41,990 nt of DNA from Tritrichomonas foetus (Eukaryota > Parabasalia > Tritrichomonadida > Tritrichomonadidae): NCBI GenBank assembly GCA_001839685.1, contig MLAK01000976.1, positions 1-41,990 on the forward strand, written 5' to 3'. Each line of letters opens with the position of its first letter. The stretch's first letter is position 1. Position numbers and translations under genes: made by a program. This document shows positions 1 through 12,700 of this stretch, piece after piece. The notes below the pieces were generated by a model, which was not told the DNA's origin, did no database searches, and was given only the letters and a program-made list of their open reading frames with translations.

Positions 1-924
1 TTTTTCATTCGTTGGTTTCATTTCTGGATATTTATAGGGGGAGGTCATGACTCAAACATAATATATCAGATACGATTTTTTTGATTATTTTTGATTATTA
101 TCACTATATCAATATATTAAAAAAAGTTCCATAGAATTGGATTAGAGTACACCATGCGTCATTTCATGATGAGAAGTCAGACTGATCCTTATTATGAATC
201 TTGATTCAATCGTCGACTTTTCTGATCATTGATTGCTTGCAATAATCTGCTACTTGTAATTCCATATTTCTCCAAAATTAATATAAATTCGCATTGAAAT
301 TTAGATATCATTTTTTTAGAAATGAAGTTCACAAAAATAAAAGAAATTAATAGACAATGGATTTAAATTAATTAATATAATTGAGTATTAGTTAAATTTC
401 ATGACTGTTAAACAAATTTGTCTTAAAATGTCACCAATCATATCATTTCACAAAAATTACTTACTATGATTATTATTCTATGGCTTCGGAAATAAATATT
501 CGGCAACATCATCATATCAAGTAGATATCTTTCATTAATTTTTTGGTGAAAAAAAATTAATTATAATTATTTTTCAGACTGGCAATGAAGCATGAAAATA
601 TTTACGCTTCATATTTTAAGAGATGGTCATTTTCCATATATTAATTTCATGATAAAATGACTTATGCTACGAATTATCTACAGTGATTTTCCTGGCTCTT
701 TCAATTTTCTTTGAAAATTTGAATAACTGCAATGAAAATTTGAATGATGTAGGTTGAGATTCACTCAAATATAACTATTCTAATATCTTATAATTATTAC
801 TGTATTTCTCGTTATTTTTCCAATTATTCGGATATATAATTACATATCAAAATATATTCCAATACATTATCTTTTAATTCAAAAACAAGCCGAGAAAATT
901 GACATATAATTGCCTGAATTGAAT
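1..924. other. AT-rich spacer, no gene seen
   Basis: No open frame of useful length on either strand and no RNA gene, long repeat or inverted repeat that I can recognise. The last 50 bases are the 5' flank of the PI-PLC gene. A gene could begin left of the window. Confidence 0.5.
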
Positions 925-1923
925 ATGTCATTCAAATACAGTCATAATAATTTAATGCTTATCTTTCTTCTTTCACTTTCTCTCTCACAATTGGATCCAA
1001 GAAATATTCTCGACCGCGAAGAGATTACCTCCATCAAATACTATGGGAAAAAGCTAACAAACCAAAAAGATCTTGAATGTTCACCCAAAAATTATAATAA
1101 TCATCCAGATTGGCTCGCCTCAGTCAGTGGATCGAAATTTATTCATGAGTTAAGCCTCCCAGGTACCCACGAGACATGCGCTCGCATTGGTGGCCCAGGA
1201 GTCGCTTGCCAAGATTTATCAGTTTATGATCAGCTTGTTTTCGGCGTTAGGTTTCTCGATATCCGGTGTCGTCATATCAACGATTGTTTTATGATCCACC
1301 ACGACAGCGTTTACCAAGAATTAAGCTTCGGATCAGGCGTTCGAGATGCATGCATCCAATTTTTGAAGGAACATCCAAACGAGTTCATTTACATGTCTGT
1401 AAAAGAAGAGTATACAGCTGCTGAGAATACCCGACACTTTTCAGAGACAATGCAAAGCTACATCATTGATGAATATTTCTATCTTAAAGAAGGAACACCA
1501 ACGCTTGATGAAGTTCGTGGAAAAATTGTCCTTATGAGACGTTACGATACAGTTGTTAATCCACAAGGCAATAAAGTGAACTTCCAAAATGACGCAACTT
1601 TCACTTCAACAACAACAATTGTTGCACGTATCCAGGATTGCTACTATGTTGGAACAATTTTCGATAGAAGTCGAAAATGGAGTAACGTAAATAATTTACT
1701 CACAGAAGCAAGAGCTAACACTGATAAAGAAAAACTTTTTATGAATTTTGCAAGTGGCTGTTCCATATTTTGCTATCCTTATTCAACAGCACAATACATC
1801 ACACCACTTGTTGGAAACTATCTCGAATCTAATCCAAAGGTGTTTACTGGATGCATCCTCTTCGACTATATCAATGCAAATTATGGAGATATCGTGGCTG
1901 TGATGATCACGAGAAACGAATAA
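925..1923 (+). CDS. Secreted PI-PLC X-domain (PLC-like phosphodiesterase) protein
   Basis: Phosphatidylinositol-specific phospholipase C of the short, bacterial/PLCXD type, expected to cleave phosphatidylinositol or GPI-linked lipids outside the cytosol. The open frame extends to 910, but that codon is TTG; the first ATG is 925 (332 residues), and a second in-frame ATG at 955 would leave a compact signal peptide (MLIFLLSLSLSQ). From the 925 start, the X-domain begins at 'ELSLPGTHET' with the probable catalytic His82. It continues through 'FGVRFLDIRCR' (108-118) and the second His pair in 'FMIHHDS' (His125/126). A typical 'TLDEVRGKIVLMRR' segment follows. There is no PH, EF-hand, C2 or Y domain, so this is not a eukaryotic signalling PLC. 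TCAYW Initiator-like motifs lie at 928 and 942, and the latter favours the 955 start. The family is secure; substrate and location are inferred. Confidence 0.88.
   Translation: MSFKYSHNNLMLIFLLSLSLSQLDPRNILDREEITSIKYYGKKLTNQKDLECSPKNYNNHPDWLASVSGSKFIHELSLPGTHETCARIGGPGVACQDLSVYDQLVFGVRFLDIRCRHINDCFMIHHDSVYQELSFGSGVRDACIQFLKEHPNEFIYMSVKEEYTAAENTRHFSETMQSYIIDEYFYLKEGTPTLDEVRGKIVLMRRYDTVVNPQGNKVNFQNDATFTSTTTIVARIQDCYYVGTIFDRSRKWSNVNNLLTEARANTDKEKLFMNFASGCSIFCYPYSTAQYITPLVGNYLESNPKVFTGCILFDYINANYGDIVAVMITRNE
942..947 (+). promoter_or_regulatory. Possible Initiator (TCATAA) for a 955 start of the PI-PLC gene
   Basis: TCATAA fits the trichomonad Initiator consensus TCA(+1)Y(T/A). Its A lies 11 bases before the ATG at 955, within the short 5' UTR range known for Trichomonas. 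The motif is degenerate and could be chance. Confidence 0.3.
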
Positions 1924-2459
1924 TTTGATGAATAATTAAGAAATTAAAAAGAACCATTTGTTACGAAAACTCATTTCTAAGTAAAGATTAAATATGTTGA
2001 ATTTTATTATTCATATTTATATCTGTGTAGAAATGTATCCTTTCTGTCTGATGATTTCATGAATATCATTTTGATTAAAAAATCTGATCATTTTTCCAAT
2101 TGACTCTTCCGAAGATAGTGGCTGTTGTTGAAGTACATTCATAGAATTTATTTGTGAATGTTGATTTTATCAGTTTTTTCATGGCCTTTATATTGGAAAT
2201 TTACCACTGGCTCAGAAAGAAGATAAAACTGTTGAAAATCTGAGCTTATTATTTAGAAGATGAAAAATAATTTCAGGTTTAGATATACAACATAAGATTC
2301 AATATCTCAAAATGATTATAAATATATGAAAAGAATGATAAAACATAGTTTTAATGATCATGATCAAATATACCCGACTCTATTGTAAAATGAAAGATGA
2401 AAATGAAAGATTAAAAGAAATATAAAACGTAAATATTTCATGAAATGAACAAACCTTTC
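1924..2459. other. Spacer between convergent genes
   Basis: A 536-base AT-rich stretch between the 3' ends of the PI-PLC gene (+) and the FYVE gene (-). No open frame, RNA gene or repeat seen; it must hold both 3' UTRs and poly(A) sites. Confidence 0.5.
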
Positions 2460-3920
2460 TCACTCCTTTGTGAGGAACTCGAGTGTGTTTGCAGCCTCCT
2501 GGGCAAATTCGTCCTCTCCTTGGGCGAATTCGGTGAGAATCGAAAGCATCTGCTCGCTCTTCACTGACTGCTTGAGATCATCGAAGGTTGCCATGAGTTT
2601 AATGATTTCGAAGAAAAGCATCTGGACTTTCCCAAGGGGACAGTCTCCTTTTTCATCGTTAGTAATTCCAATTACTTCAAACAGTGGCATTAAAACCTGT
2701 GAGAATAAAATAGCTCTTTCACCTGAATTACTATTTTCTGGGTTAGAAGAATAATTATCAACTATTGTTTTCCAAACATTTAAGAGAACTTGTGAAAGGT
2801 TCAAAGCTACTTCTGTTTCTGGTCGTTTATCATTCTGATTCTTCGGGGAGTTTGCAAAGAGAATATCAATCAAAGATTGAAGATCACTTTTTGAGAGGAT
2901 ATTTGCTCCTTGAGGATCATTTGAAAGCTTACATAGAATTATTGAACCAAAATATTTTGATGCGGTAGTTACAACTTCTTTATTGTCTTTTCGAATGAGA
3001 TCGAGAACGAGAGGAACCAGCTCTTCTGTAGGAATTTCAATTTTCGTTTTCTTACTAAGCGCAGCGAGAAGGAAGGCAACAACCCACTTGTCTTTGATTT
3101 CTGATAAATACGTCTTAATATTCGGAATGTCGGCGTTGATGGCAGTTGCGAGAGTATAGGCAAATTTAGCAGCTGATCGCTTCATTTCTATCGACTCGGA
3201 TTCAAAAAGTTTCTGTAAATCGACTTTGAAATCATTGAGGCTGATTTTGCAGCCTGCTGGATCGGTGTTGTAGAGGGTAGCGAATAAATCAAGCGATAAA
3301 GAAGTTGATCGGCAAGACTCGCATTCAACCGAATGTTTCAGAAGAGCGAGAGGAACTTCACTAGATATGAGAGCCGGCGCATGACAAGGGAGAAGCTTGT
3401 AAAGGGTTCGAATTGAATTGAAATGACTGTCTGTTGATTCTGAACTCAATTGTGCAACAAGAAAGTGAATACCGGCATTTTTTTGAGATTCCTCAAATAT
3501 TTGGCTGCAATTGTTAATATCACACCACTTTTTGAGACCAGTGTATTTAGATGATGAAGTTGGCGGGATGAGAATAACTGCGCAGGAGTCACAAACTCGA
3601 CATATTGAATTTCCGACCATGGTTCGATTATCTGTGCAGCCTCCACAGAATAAAAGACCACAATAACGACAGTGGTGACGTCGGCGAGTCATTGTGAATG
3701 TTGATCCACATAAGAGACAAGTTTTACTGGTATCATCAGATATCCAATTATCGACTGAACTGTTATCAAAACTATTTGGATCAATTGCTGAAAGAGTTCC
3801 AAATTCATCAAGTACAACATAAAAGTGACTGTCCAGAGAATCGATTTGTTCTGTCATCGGAAAGGTGATAGCTTTTAGATTTTGTAAAAAAAATGGCACT
3901 TCTGAAATTTGATCCGACAT
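2460..3920 (-). CDS. FYVE zinc-finger protein with helical-repeat C-terminus
   Basis: A 486-residue protein that probably binds PI3P on endosomal membranes. The FYVE finger spans about residues 56-115. It has the WxxD motif (Trp59 in 'NWISDD'), CxxC at Cys68/Cys71, the signature 'RRRHHCRYCG' (79-88), CxxC at Cys92/Cys95 and a last pair at Cys107/Cys110. All eight zinc ligands and the basic PI3P-binding patch are present. Residues from about 130 to the end are all-helical and leucine-rich with regular spacing, suggesting ARM/HEAT-like repeats. There is no kinase, GEF or RUN domain. ATG at 3920 is the first in the frame and leaves only 58 residues before the finger. The gene converges on the PI-PLC gene. 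The finger is certain; the cargo or partner is unknown. Confidence 0.88.
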   Translation of the reverse strand: MSDQISEVPFFLQNLKAITFPMTEQIDSLDSHFYVVLDEFGTLSAIDPNSFDNSSVDNWISDDTSKTCLLCGSTFTMTRRRHHCRYCGLLFCGGCTDNRTMVGNSICRVCDSCAVILIPPTSSSKYTGLKKWCDINNCSQIFEESQKNAGIHFLVAQLSSESTDSHFNSIRTLYKLLPCHAPALISSEVPLALLKHSVECESCRSTSLSLDLFATLYNTDPAGCKISLNDFKVDLQKLFESESIEMKRSAAKFAYTLATAINADIPNIKTYLSEIKDKWVVAFLLAALSKKTKIEIPTEELVPLVLDLIRKDNKEVVTTASKYFGSIILCKLSNDPQGANILSKSDLQSLIDILFANSPKNQNDKRPETEVALNLSQVLLNVWKTIVDNYSSNPENSNSGERAILFSQVLMPLFEVIGITNDEKGDCPLGKVQMLFFEIIKLMATFDDLKQSVKSEQMLSILTEFAQGEDEFAQEAANTLEFLTKE

Positions 3921-5236
3921 TTATCAAAAAGTTCTGACTGATGAAGAGAAGTTAAGAAAAAAATCGCGGTAGAGACAAGTTAGATTTTCTTAAAGAAACT
4001 GCTATTGTCTGAAAATTCAAATAACATATTGAAAATTGAGATGAATAAAAATTGAATAATGTTTTAAATTAAATACACAAGGCCAGTTTAACATTGAATA
4101 TATTTATAGAATCACATTGTGTGAGATAACATACTGAAAAATTTGAAAGTGTAAACATAAAAAGTTCATGATAGAGGGTATGAACTCCTCTTTTGTATTA
4201 TTTTGCTGATATTTTGCCAAATTTTATTTTTAAAATGAGAAATAAAGACAGTCATTGATTTTTGCGATAAAATTATATAAAAATTTTGTGATAATTTCCT
4301 GTGTGTATATTTGAATGGCGTAAAATATTTTGTATGATACGATAAGGAGCATTTCAAAATGAATTCTGAAAGAGTTGTAGCATTTAAGAGATTTCCCTCT
4401 CCAAGCCCAAAAAAATCTTTACTCTTATCAAAGGGAATTGAAAAGCTTATTTTTCATTTATTCAAAAGGGAATTTTTTAAATCCATCATTTTCCACTGTG
4501 AATTCATCTAATTTTATGAAATTTTAAAATTCATTCAAATTCTTTAATTTACAATAAATAATATATAAAATAATATTAAAACCAAGTTTTAAAAAAATTT
4601 TGTAAAAAAATCGCAGAGATATTTTTATTTTATTATTTGGAAACTTTTTGAATACATTTTCTATTCAAATCAGTCTTTTTTAAAACATAAATATTTTGAT
4701 GATTTATTCGAAAAATAATGCGTATTTATCTTTTATAATACTTTTATTATTAAATATTAACATGCAAATAATTTCATAAGTTCTGTTCATTTCAAATTCG
4801 AATATCTTAGGATATACCGAATATACTTGTTGTAAAAACAGTATTTTATCTTACATATTATAGTTTACCAGTCTACTAATAATATTTCAAAGCAAGTTAA
4901 TATCAACCAACATGACAACAAATGTTCTCTTTCCTTTTCTAAAAAATAACATTAAGAACAAAAAATGTGCATTATTCAATTTATAATGATAACAAATAAA
5001 AAGGTGAAAACCACATTTATGGTAACTTTCTGGAATCTGATCAATTCTGATAAAAATGTTTTTACAACCTCAAAACACAGAAAAAATGTATACATTTGTA
5101 TTGTGACCAAAGTTGAGCATGAAATTCATTAATGTTTTTTCCATTCATTTATTCTTCTTCAAGATTTCCTCTATTCAGAATGTATCATATTTCACCAGTA
5201 ACCGTTTTATTTTTACCTTAAACTCCAATCAGTTAA
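3921..5236. other. Spacer between divergent genes
   Basis: About 1.3 kb between the divergent FYVE (-) and SUN-like (+) genes. Very AT-rich with many short A/T runs. No frame with coding character, no RNA gene and no clear repeat. Both promoters must lie here, but I cannot pick a convincing Initiator for either gene. Confidence 0.5.
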
Positions 5237-5986
5237 ATGATATTACTTTTGCTAACTTTTGCCTTCTGCGATCAATATGATCAGGCAAAAGAAATCAAAA
5301 AAGATATAAATGGAATCAATGATCAATTGAAATCGATTAAAACCGACACAGACAAATTAAAAAGCGCTTTACCGAATTTATCACAGAAAATGAACCACAT
5401 TCTCAAAAACCTAGAAGAAATCAAGAAGCAAGAAAATGAATTTAAAAATTCTCTTCCTCAAATCAACCAACAACTTTCCAATTATGCTGATGATATATTA
5501 TCCAAAACCGTTCCAAGCCTTTTCAAGCAACATCCAGTCAATATTTCGCTAGTAAAATTTACATCAGACGTTGAAAAGAAGTCAATCGATACAATTCCCT
5601 ATTTAATGGCAAAATTCTTCGCAAATTATCAATCACCAAGTTTTCCGAAAGATGAAAAAGGATTCTGGAAAATTCAAGGCAATTCAGCTTCTTTCACTTT
5701 TTTGGCCTCTCAAAAATCGAGAGCAACAAAAATCGAATTGCATCAACTCAGATCTGAAAAGTGCTCACCAAAAACTATTAAAGTTACTTTTTATGAACAT
5801 AGAAAGAAAATTTTTGAATCCAAAATTTTCAACGTTCTCCAGCACTCAGAATCTCCCCAATCATTCTATTTAAATTCCACTGTTTGGTTCAAAGTGGCAC
5901 AGCTCGATGTACTCAGCAACTATGGCGACAACTTTGTTTGCCTTCCAGAATTCCGTGTTTTAGATGATGATTATTATGAACCATAA
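5237..5986 (+). CDS. Secreted/lumenal coiled-coil protein with SUN-like C-terminal domain
   Basis: A 249-residue protein. Residues 1-12 (MILLLLTFAFCD) form a hydrophobic signal peptide or short anchor. Residues 14-80 are a coiled coil rich in K, E, N and Q with leucine/isoleucine heptads. Residues about 103-243 look like a SUN (Sad1/UNC-84) domain. 'GFWKIQG' (142-148) fits the start of the beta-sandwich, 'ATKIELHQL' followed by 'SPKTIKVTFYE' fits the family pattern of a strand then 'aPKdf.vyg', and 'LSNYGDNFVCLPEFRVL' fits the hallmark C-terminal 'SNxG...C.yRFRV' (Asn228, Gly230, Cys235, Arg240). SUN proteins bind KASH partners in the perinuclear space or act in the ER. Canonical SUN proteins have a nucleoplasmic N-terminus, which is missing here. 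The stop codon is followed by A (TAAA), fitting the trichomonad poly(A) signal. Confidence 0.68.
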   Translation: MILLLLTFAFCDQYDQAKEIKKDINGINDQLKSIKTDTDKLKSALPNLSQKMNHILKNLEEIKKQENEFKNSLPQINQQLSNYADDILSKTVPSLFKQHPVNISLVKFTSDVEKKSIDTIPYLMAKFFANYQSPSFPKDEKGFWKIQGNSASFTFLASQKSRATKIELHQLRSEKCSPKTIKVTFYEHRKKIFESKIFNVLQHSESPQSFYLNSTVWFKVAQLDVLSNYGDNFVCLPEFRVLDDDYYEP

Positions 5987-6735
5987 AATATATTTTTTAT
6001 TATTTTATTTATTTTTGAATCAAAAGTGATTGCCTTTTTTATACATAAACATTAATGAATTGTTTTACAAACTTTAATAACAACCGTTGTTTCTCTCTTT
6101 ATCTTTATATATTATTCACCAGAAAGAATGATTATATATTTTCACTGAAAGAGTTCAAATTTGGTGATGGGGAAAGAATTAAAAATTCAAAAAGAAACTT
6201 GCTAGCGGTAAACCCCATATAATTATGATTTTTGGTGAATAAAGGATATATAATCAGAGGTAAATCGAATAGTTTCCATTTTATCATCATAATTTCGATA
6301 AATCAAAATAAATAGGTGATATCTGCATGATTAAAATATTCATTGGAAATAGTATTTTTAAGAAATATCATTGATATTACATATCATTATACCCCAATGC
6401 CAATTTTTTTTATTTTTTATTTTTTTAATAAAGTAAACATTTGTAGTTTCGATTAGAAATGAATCCTGAGGATGAGTGAAATTTCATATTCAATTCTTGG
6501 TAAATCAATTCTTCTTTATCATCAATGTGATTAATCTTAATTGAATCCTGCATTCTAGATCATTCCTGATATTGTCAAAAATTATTTTGAGAAAAGAATT
6601 CACATGGATCACACAAAGTAAAAAAAAAATTCAGAAATTTTGTATGAGGCATTATTTCTTTTGTGAACTTTTTGACATACCCTCTCACTTTTCCTTCAAA
6701 AAAGTTACCAAAAAGAAAAACAAGAAACGGTTTAA
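5987..6735. other. Spacer upstream of the TRRAP-like gene
   Basis: A 749-base AT-rich stretch. No coding frame of its own; frames near the right end start at TTG and overlap the next gene out of frame. TCACTT at 6685 is a possible Initiator 49 bases before the next ATG. Confidence 0.45.
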
Positions 6736-9700
6736 ATGTATGAGGTGCGAAATAAGTTTCTTAATTTATTCGGGAACGATACTTTTCCAGATATCAACGA
6801 TCAAGCATTAGATGTTCTTGATGATTATCTCCTTCTTGGCAAAGATTCGGACCTAAAAAATGACGCGCCAATTTATGTTCAATTTATCACAATGAATTTA
6901 ACATTATTTTTACGATCATCATCGCTCAACGAAGAAAATTTAAAATATCAATACCGACTTTTAAAACAACTTCGCTTTTTTCGACCGATTGCTTTAACGA
7001 AAATATTTTCCGAAGAATTAGAAGCGCTTTCTTTCGAATATTTATCCGGATATGTTGGAATTCAACAAAAACTAATTTTCGTATTCCTCGTTGATCATTT
7101 TTCATCCTCCCCACTCGCATCTCCAGAAAAATTTTATCAATTTATGACATTCAATATAAATTACTTGGCAACCGCTGCAGTAGATTTATCGAAAATCAAT
7201 ACAGAATTACTTTTACTTATTTTGCACAACTTCTGTAGCTTAATTTCGATATCAAATCCACAAATTAAAAATCGATCATATGAAGTTGTAAAAAATCTTG
7301 TTTCAATGTGTGTTGGAATTTTAAGATTTAAAGAAACGACAATGCAAATGACAAATTATCCAAGTATAGTCAGTAAATCGTTTCGAGTTTCTTCACAAAT
7401 TCTTAGAATTTTTCCAAACACAAATTCTGATCCAATACTTTATAATTCGATTTTTGAATGCGTTAATTTAATTCCTGACCAAGTTAATTTTTTTAACATT
7501 TATTCAAACTTTTTGTTACTCTGTTGTTCTTTTACAGATTGTCAAATTCAAAATTTTTCTCCTGAAGATGCATTTATAAGACATACTATCAGCCAAGTAT
7601 TCGATCTCATTCTTTATTATGGACAGTTACCTTTAGTGAAAAGTAAAAAGTCATATTATTATTTCTCCACTTTAAGAAATTGGATTCAAAAGCGGAAAGC
7701 TGCACCAATTGATATTTTTAAATACATAACGAAATTATGGTACATTATTAGTAATTATAGATGTGATGCACGAATTATTGCGATTGCTTCTGATATTGCA
7801 GTATTGTTATTAATGCCTACAGAATTAATAAAATCCCCAATTTTATACATTGATTTGTTTGAACAATTAGTTGCGTCTTTAGAAATAACTAAAATTGATT
7901 GTGAAGCGATGGAAAATGATTTTTCACCTGAAAATTGGATAGAATCGAATATTCAACTATTCAGGATTATCAAAACTTTATTGTCAATTGAAATTACAGA
8001 AAAAAGTGTTTTGACTTTATTGGTACCACCTTATATTAGACTATTTGATCATTTTGCTTATCTTTTGCAATTATTTACGTTTCAAGAAAACAGTCCAGAA
8101 CCGATTAAAAAAATGATTAAAGATCAAAAAATGAAACTTTATAAAATATTTGCTTTATTTGCGGAACTTTTGATTTCAATGAATCCAAATTTCTTTGAAC
8201 TTTTACTTTCTCAAAACCTTTTAAAATTATTACCAAGAACTCAGCAAAGTGTCAATCATCGTTATTTTTTCAAATGTTTGTTACAGAATCTTCAGAATTC
8301 TTTGCCTTTTTTTATTGTATTTTTTCGTACAATTTCCGATAATTTTAATGAACTTTTCGAACCGAAAGCACAATCACCTTTATTAGAATTGATTTTATTT
8401 GTTTTTAATTCAATGATTGTTGATAAATCTATTGCAGAAATAACAACGAATGAAAGACAAAATGAACTATTAAATAAGGAATTTTATCGTTTTGTTTTGC
8501 TTTCAATTTCTTCCAAAAGTGCTTTATTATATGAACTAATGTTTTCAATATTAGTTAGATTTGTTCAATCACAAGATGATAAAAAATTAAATCATTTTAG
8601 AGAGAAAATGAGAACAACGATAATTCCTTTTCATTCAATTTTTCATTATGTTGTACAAGACGAGTCTATAGAAATATTAACTGCTTTACTTGCACTATTT
8701 ATTTTTCCTTTTTTAAATATTCCTAAAGACTACTTGGATCGATGGTTTCAACTTTTCTTGCCTGCTTTTGAATCGCCGAATCATATTACTACAGCGATGC
8801 CTACACTTTGTAATTCAAAAAATCTTTCACATTTGTTTTCCAATTTATCGGAAAAGACACAAATTCGACTTGTTACAGCTTTAACCAATTCTTTATCCAA
8901 AATGAGTTTAAAAGAAATTAATTATCATCGATTAATTTTATCTAAAATCCCTGACATAGCATCTGGCTTAACATTAAAGAATAAAGTCACTGTTCATGAA
9001 TATACAGTTGAAATTGACGGTTGTAAATTAAATCCTGAAGTTATTTTTAATGCAATTAAAAAATTACCAGAACCAACAGATAACGATTTTTATATTATCC
9101 AATGTAGTTTCGTTCAGCTATGTGAATCATTAACATCTTTTGAAAGTTGTAATGATAAACTTATTTCATCAATGGCAGAGTTTTTATCCCAGAAAAAAAC
9201 CGATAAATTAGATGGTCTTTATTTGCAATTAAAACCACCTGCAACGTACTGTGCACTTTTTTACCAACAAAAGTATTTGAAGAATATTACAATGAATAGC
9301 TCATTAATTGATTCGTATTTTGATTTGAGTCAAATTCAAGAATTTTCGTTGATTCTTTGTCAGTTGTGTGAAAAATTATCAACTGCAAGTGTCGCTGTTC
9401 AACTTTTTCCTTTTTTAATTGATCGACTTGGTGATTGTTCAATTTTGCTAAAAATTAATTCATCTTTGATTATTGCTTCTCAATTTTGTTATAGAGATGT
9501 AGTAAATATCATTGAAAATCATATTTTGCCATTACAATTACAGCCATCGACTATTAATGAACTTTGCAATCAATATTCATCTTCTACTATGAAACAGAAT
9601 AAGTTTATGCGGAAAGTTGCTTTTCGATTCATTAACATTTTTGAAAATCGCTTCCAAATTGTAGCCAAAATTCATAATAATAGACCAACTGTTCTTCAGC

Positions 9701-12700
9701 AACTTCCTGAGCTTCTTGCAAAAAAATATCCAACTCATTGTCTAGAATTTATTTTTCTGAAGCCATTGATAGATTTAACTAATTTTGGAACATGTTTAGA
9801 GAAACTTTTTTCTATTTTGAAAAATTTGCAAATGCCTCAATTTTCCGAAGAAGAAGTCAAACTCTTGACAATGAATGGAGGGGAAAATTTACATTTTTCT
9901 ATCGCAAAATTTATTTTTAAATTTCTTTCGAAGTTTTTAATTTGTATGCCACAACATCAACTCAATGATACTGTTTGGAATACTCTATTTATTTTAATTT
10001 CAGATGATAAATATAGTTCACTTACAAATTATTTATTTAAGAAATTAAATAAAGTTGATCAATATTATTCATTGAATACTGAAAGTGCATTATTTCAACA
10101 CTATTACACAACTGCTCTACAAACTCTCACCGAAGCTCATTTACAGATAATTTTATTTTTACTCAACAATAAATTAAATCCATATTTAGTTACACAATGG
10201 TTCCTTGCAGTCATTGCAAAGGTTTCAGCAACTTTGCAAACCGATGATAAAATTCAAAAGAAACTTGATTTAATTTTTAAAATTGCATGCAAAATTAAAA
10301 ATATGCAAATTGCACAACGAGTTTTTGAACTTATTGCAAATTGTGAAACTGACCAATCTTTAACTATTCCATTTGAAATGATTATTGAAGCATTTACACA
10401 AGAATTCTTCGAAATAGTGAAAAATATGTTTAGTGACAAATTTATGTTTATTACATTCAATATTACATTGAAATTTTTATTATGCAAAAACGCACAGAAA
10501 TTTAGAGAATTAATTTTTGCTGAAATTTCAAATAACATTCCAAATATTATCGAATATATCGGAAAGAATTTGAAGAACAATATTAGATATATTGTAACAC
10601 ATTCATTTTTATGTCTTTCAAAATTAGTTGATGTTAATGAAAGATCCTATCAATCTCTAGAAATGGCCCGAATTGCCTTAGTGATTCTTTCAAAAACTGA
10701 TCAAAAATTAGTCTTTTTACAGCCATCTTTATATTATTGTGTGCTTAAATTAGTAACATCAGATTCAATGATTGAACAGATTAACGCGGATGATAAACTT
10801 TTTCAATTTTACACAAAATTGGTTATTAATCTTTTTTTTAATTCCCCAATCTCTTTCCATTTCCCTGCAACTTTCCCACGAATGTTGAAAATGCTAAAGA
10901 AAATGAATCAAAATAAAAGAAATCAATTTTATTATTTACTGGAAAATTCTAAATTCTCTTTTCCAATGAAATATAATTTGCTTCGTGATAAATTTATCGA
11001 ATTTCCCGAAAACAAATCAATTCGAATTAATTTTTCATCATTTCCAACAAATCATAAAATTTATGTGAAATTTTTGCTACATTATTCAGCAATTTCTGTT
11101 GCAACTTCACCCTTGATTGAAATTGAAGATTTAATGGATTCCCCCCTTTATTTAACAAATGCACTCGCACAAGCCATAGCTATACGAAAAGGGATGATTG
11201 TATCATCAAAATTATCAACGAATCATATTTTGAAAATTATGCGAATTTTGAATTCGGATTTAACACAGAATCTCACGCATAATATTGATTTCATTCCTTA
11301 TACCTCACATGAAGCTTTCGGTATTTTTGAATTCATTGCAAAAGAAGATGAAAATCCAATTAATTTCCAAAATATTGAGTTTGCAGGTTTTGTTTTATTA
11401 ATGATGGCATCCATTCTTCAAAAGATGGAAAATAATCTTTCAAATCAACAAGAAAAAAGAATTGATCCACATTTTATCTATTTCCTACCAAAAGTTACTA
11501 ATAAATTTGTTGATGTTCCTGGAATTCAAAATAGGGCTTTTGATTTAATGTTGAAAGTTATTACATTAATTCTTAAAACAGATAGTGTACAATTTGTTCG
11601 ACTTCTACCATCAACACTTGAAGCATTTTCACCCAAAATTGATTATAATTCCATTGATTCTTTCATTGTCCAAAATCTAAGACTCTCATTTTCAAAATGT
11701 GAAAGTAGTGGAATGATGCGCTTCATGTTACAAATTATGCCTTTTATTGCACCCGTTTTCTTTGATAAAACAACTACATTTTCTGATTCATCAACATTGA
11801 TAAAATCTTATGTTAATGAATTTTTTTCACATATGCTTCAATTCTTCCCAAATACTGCACAAAATGATATAAAAAAGTTAATTTCAAAAGCCGTTGAATC
11901 TGCGAATAAATATGGTGGAATAATGGCACTAAATCAATTTACTAAAGTTGTTTATGAAAAATATTCCAATCAAGTTTCAGCGATAACTAAGCCATTACAA
12001 TCACCATTTGCTACAGTTTCAAAATGGATCTATGAGCTATCTGAAGAAAAAAGTATTTTTGAATTTGTTTCAAACCTTTTAGAAGCAACCAAACCAAATG
12101 ACATCCAAACTTTCATCATTGAAATGAGAAATCTTCAACAACCAATTCATCATAAAGTTGCTGAGTTTATTGAAAATATGATTAAAAAGGATTTTTCGAA
12201 TCACGCCAAATTATGTAAAGCTAAATTTCCAGTCCTCTCATTATTTATCGATATTGATGCTTCAAATGAATGTGATTTATGGGCTTTTGATTGGCATTCA
12301 TTTTCTTATGAAAATCATATTCGTGTTTTCCTTCGAATGTTTTTACCTAACCCATTAAAAGGTATTGTCTTCTATCTTACTATTGATGAAACAAAATTGC
12401 TTGTATTTAGAATTATGCAAACAAAAAGTTTTCATCGATTTGTTCAGTATTATCTTGTGATGTTTCCGAAATCAAGTTTAGCTGAATGTTTCTCTATTTC
12501 ATTTTCATTTGCATCACTCTGGCCTCTTCCTAAACGTTCAGTTGCCAAAAATATCACTTATTTAGAACAGTACAACCTTTGTGATGAAGCACTTGGTTTA
12601 TTGAAAGATTGGGATAAATCATTTATTGAACCTGCAACTTTTCATCAAATTTCAAATTTCACATCTGCAAAACATTACTATGAAAGAATAATGAGCCAGA

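Noticed and set aside
910..924. Upstream extension of the PI-PLC frame to 910
   Set aside because: The codon at 910 is TTG; nuclear eukaryotic genes start at ATG, and 925 or 955 gives a sensible signal peptide.
3395..3420. GGGTTCGAATTG resembling a tRNA B box
   Set aside because: Lies inside the FYVE gene with no matching A box or acceptor stem; no tRNA gene was found anywhere in the window.
6572..6811. 79-codon plus frame before the TRRAP-like gene
   Set aside because: Starts at TTG, is Lys/Phe-rich low complexity and overlaps the real gene in another frame.
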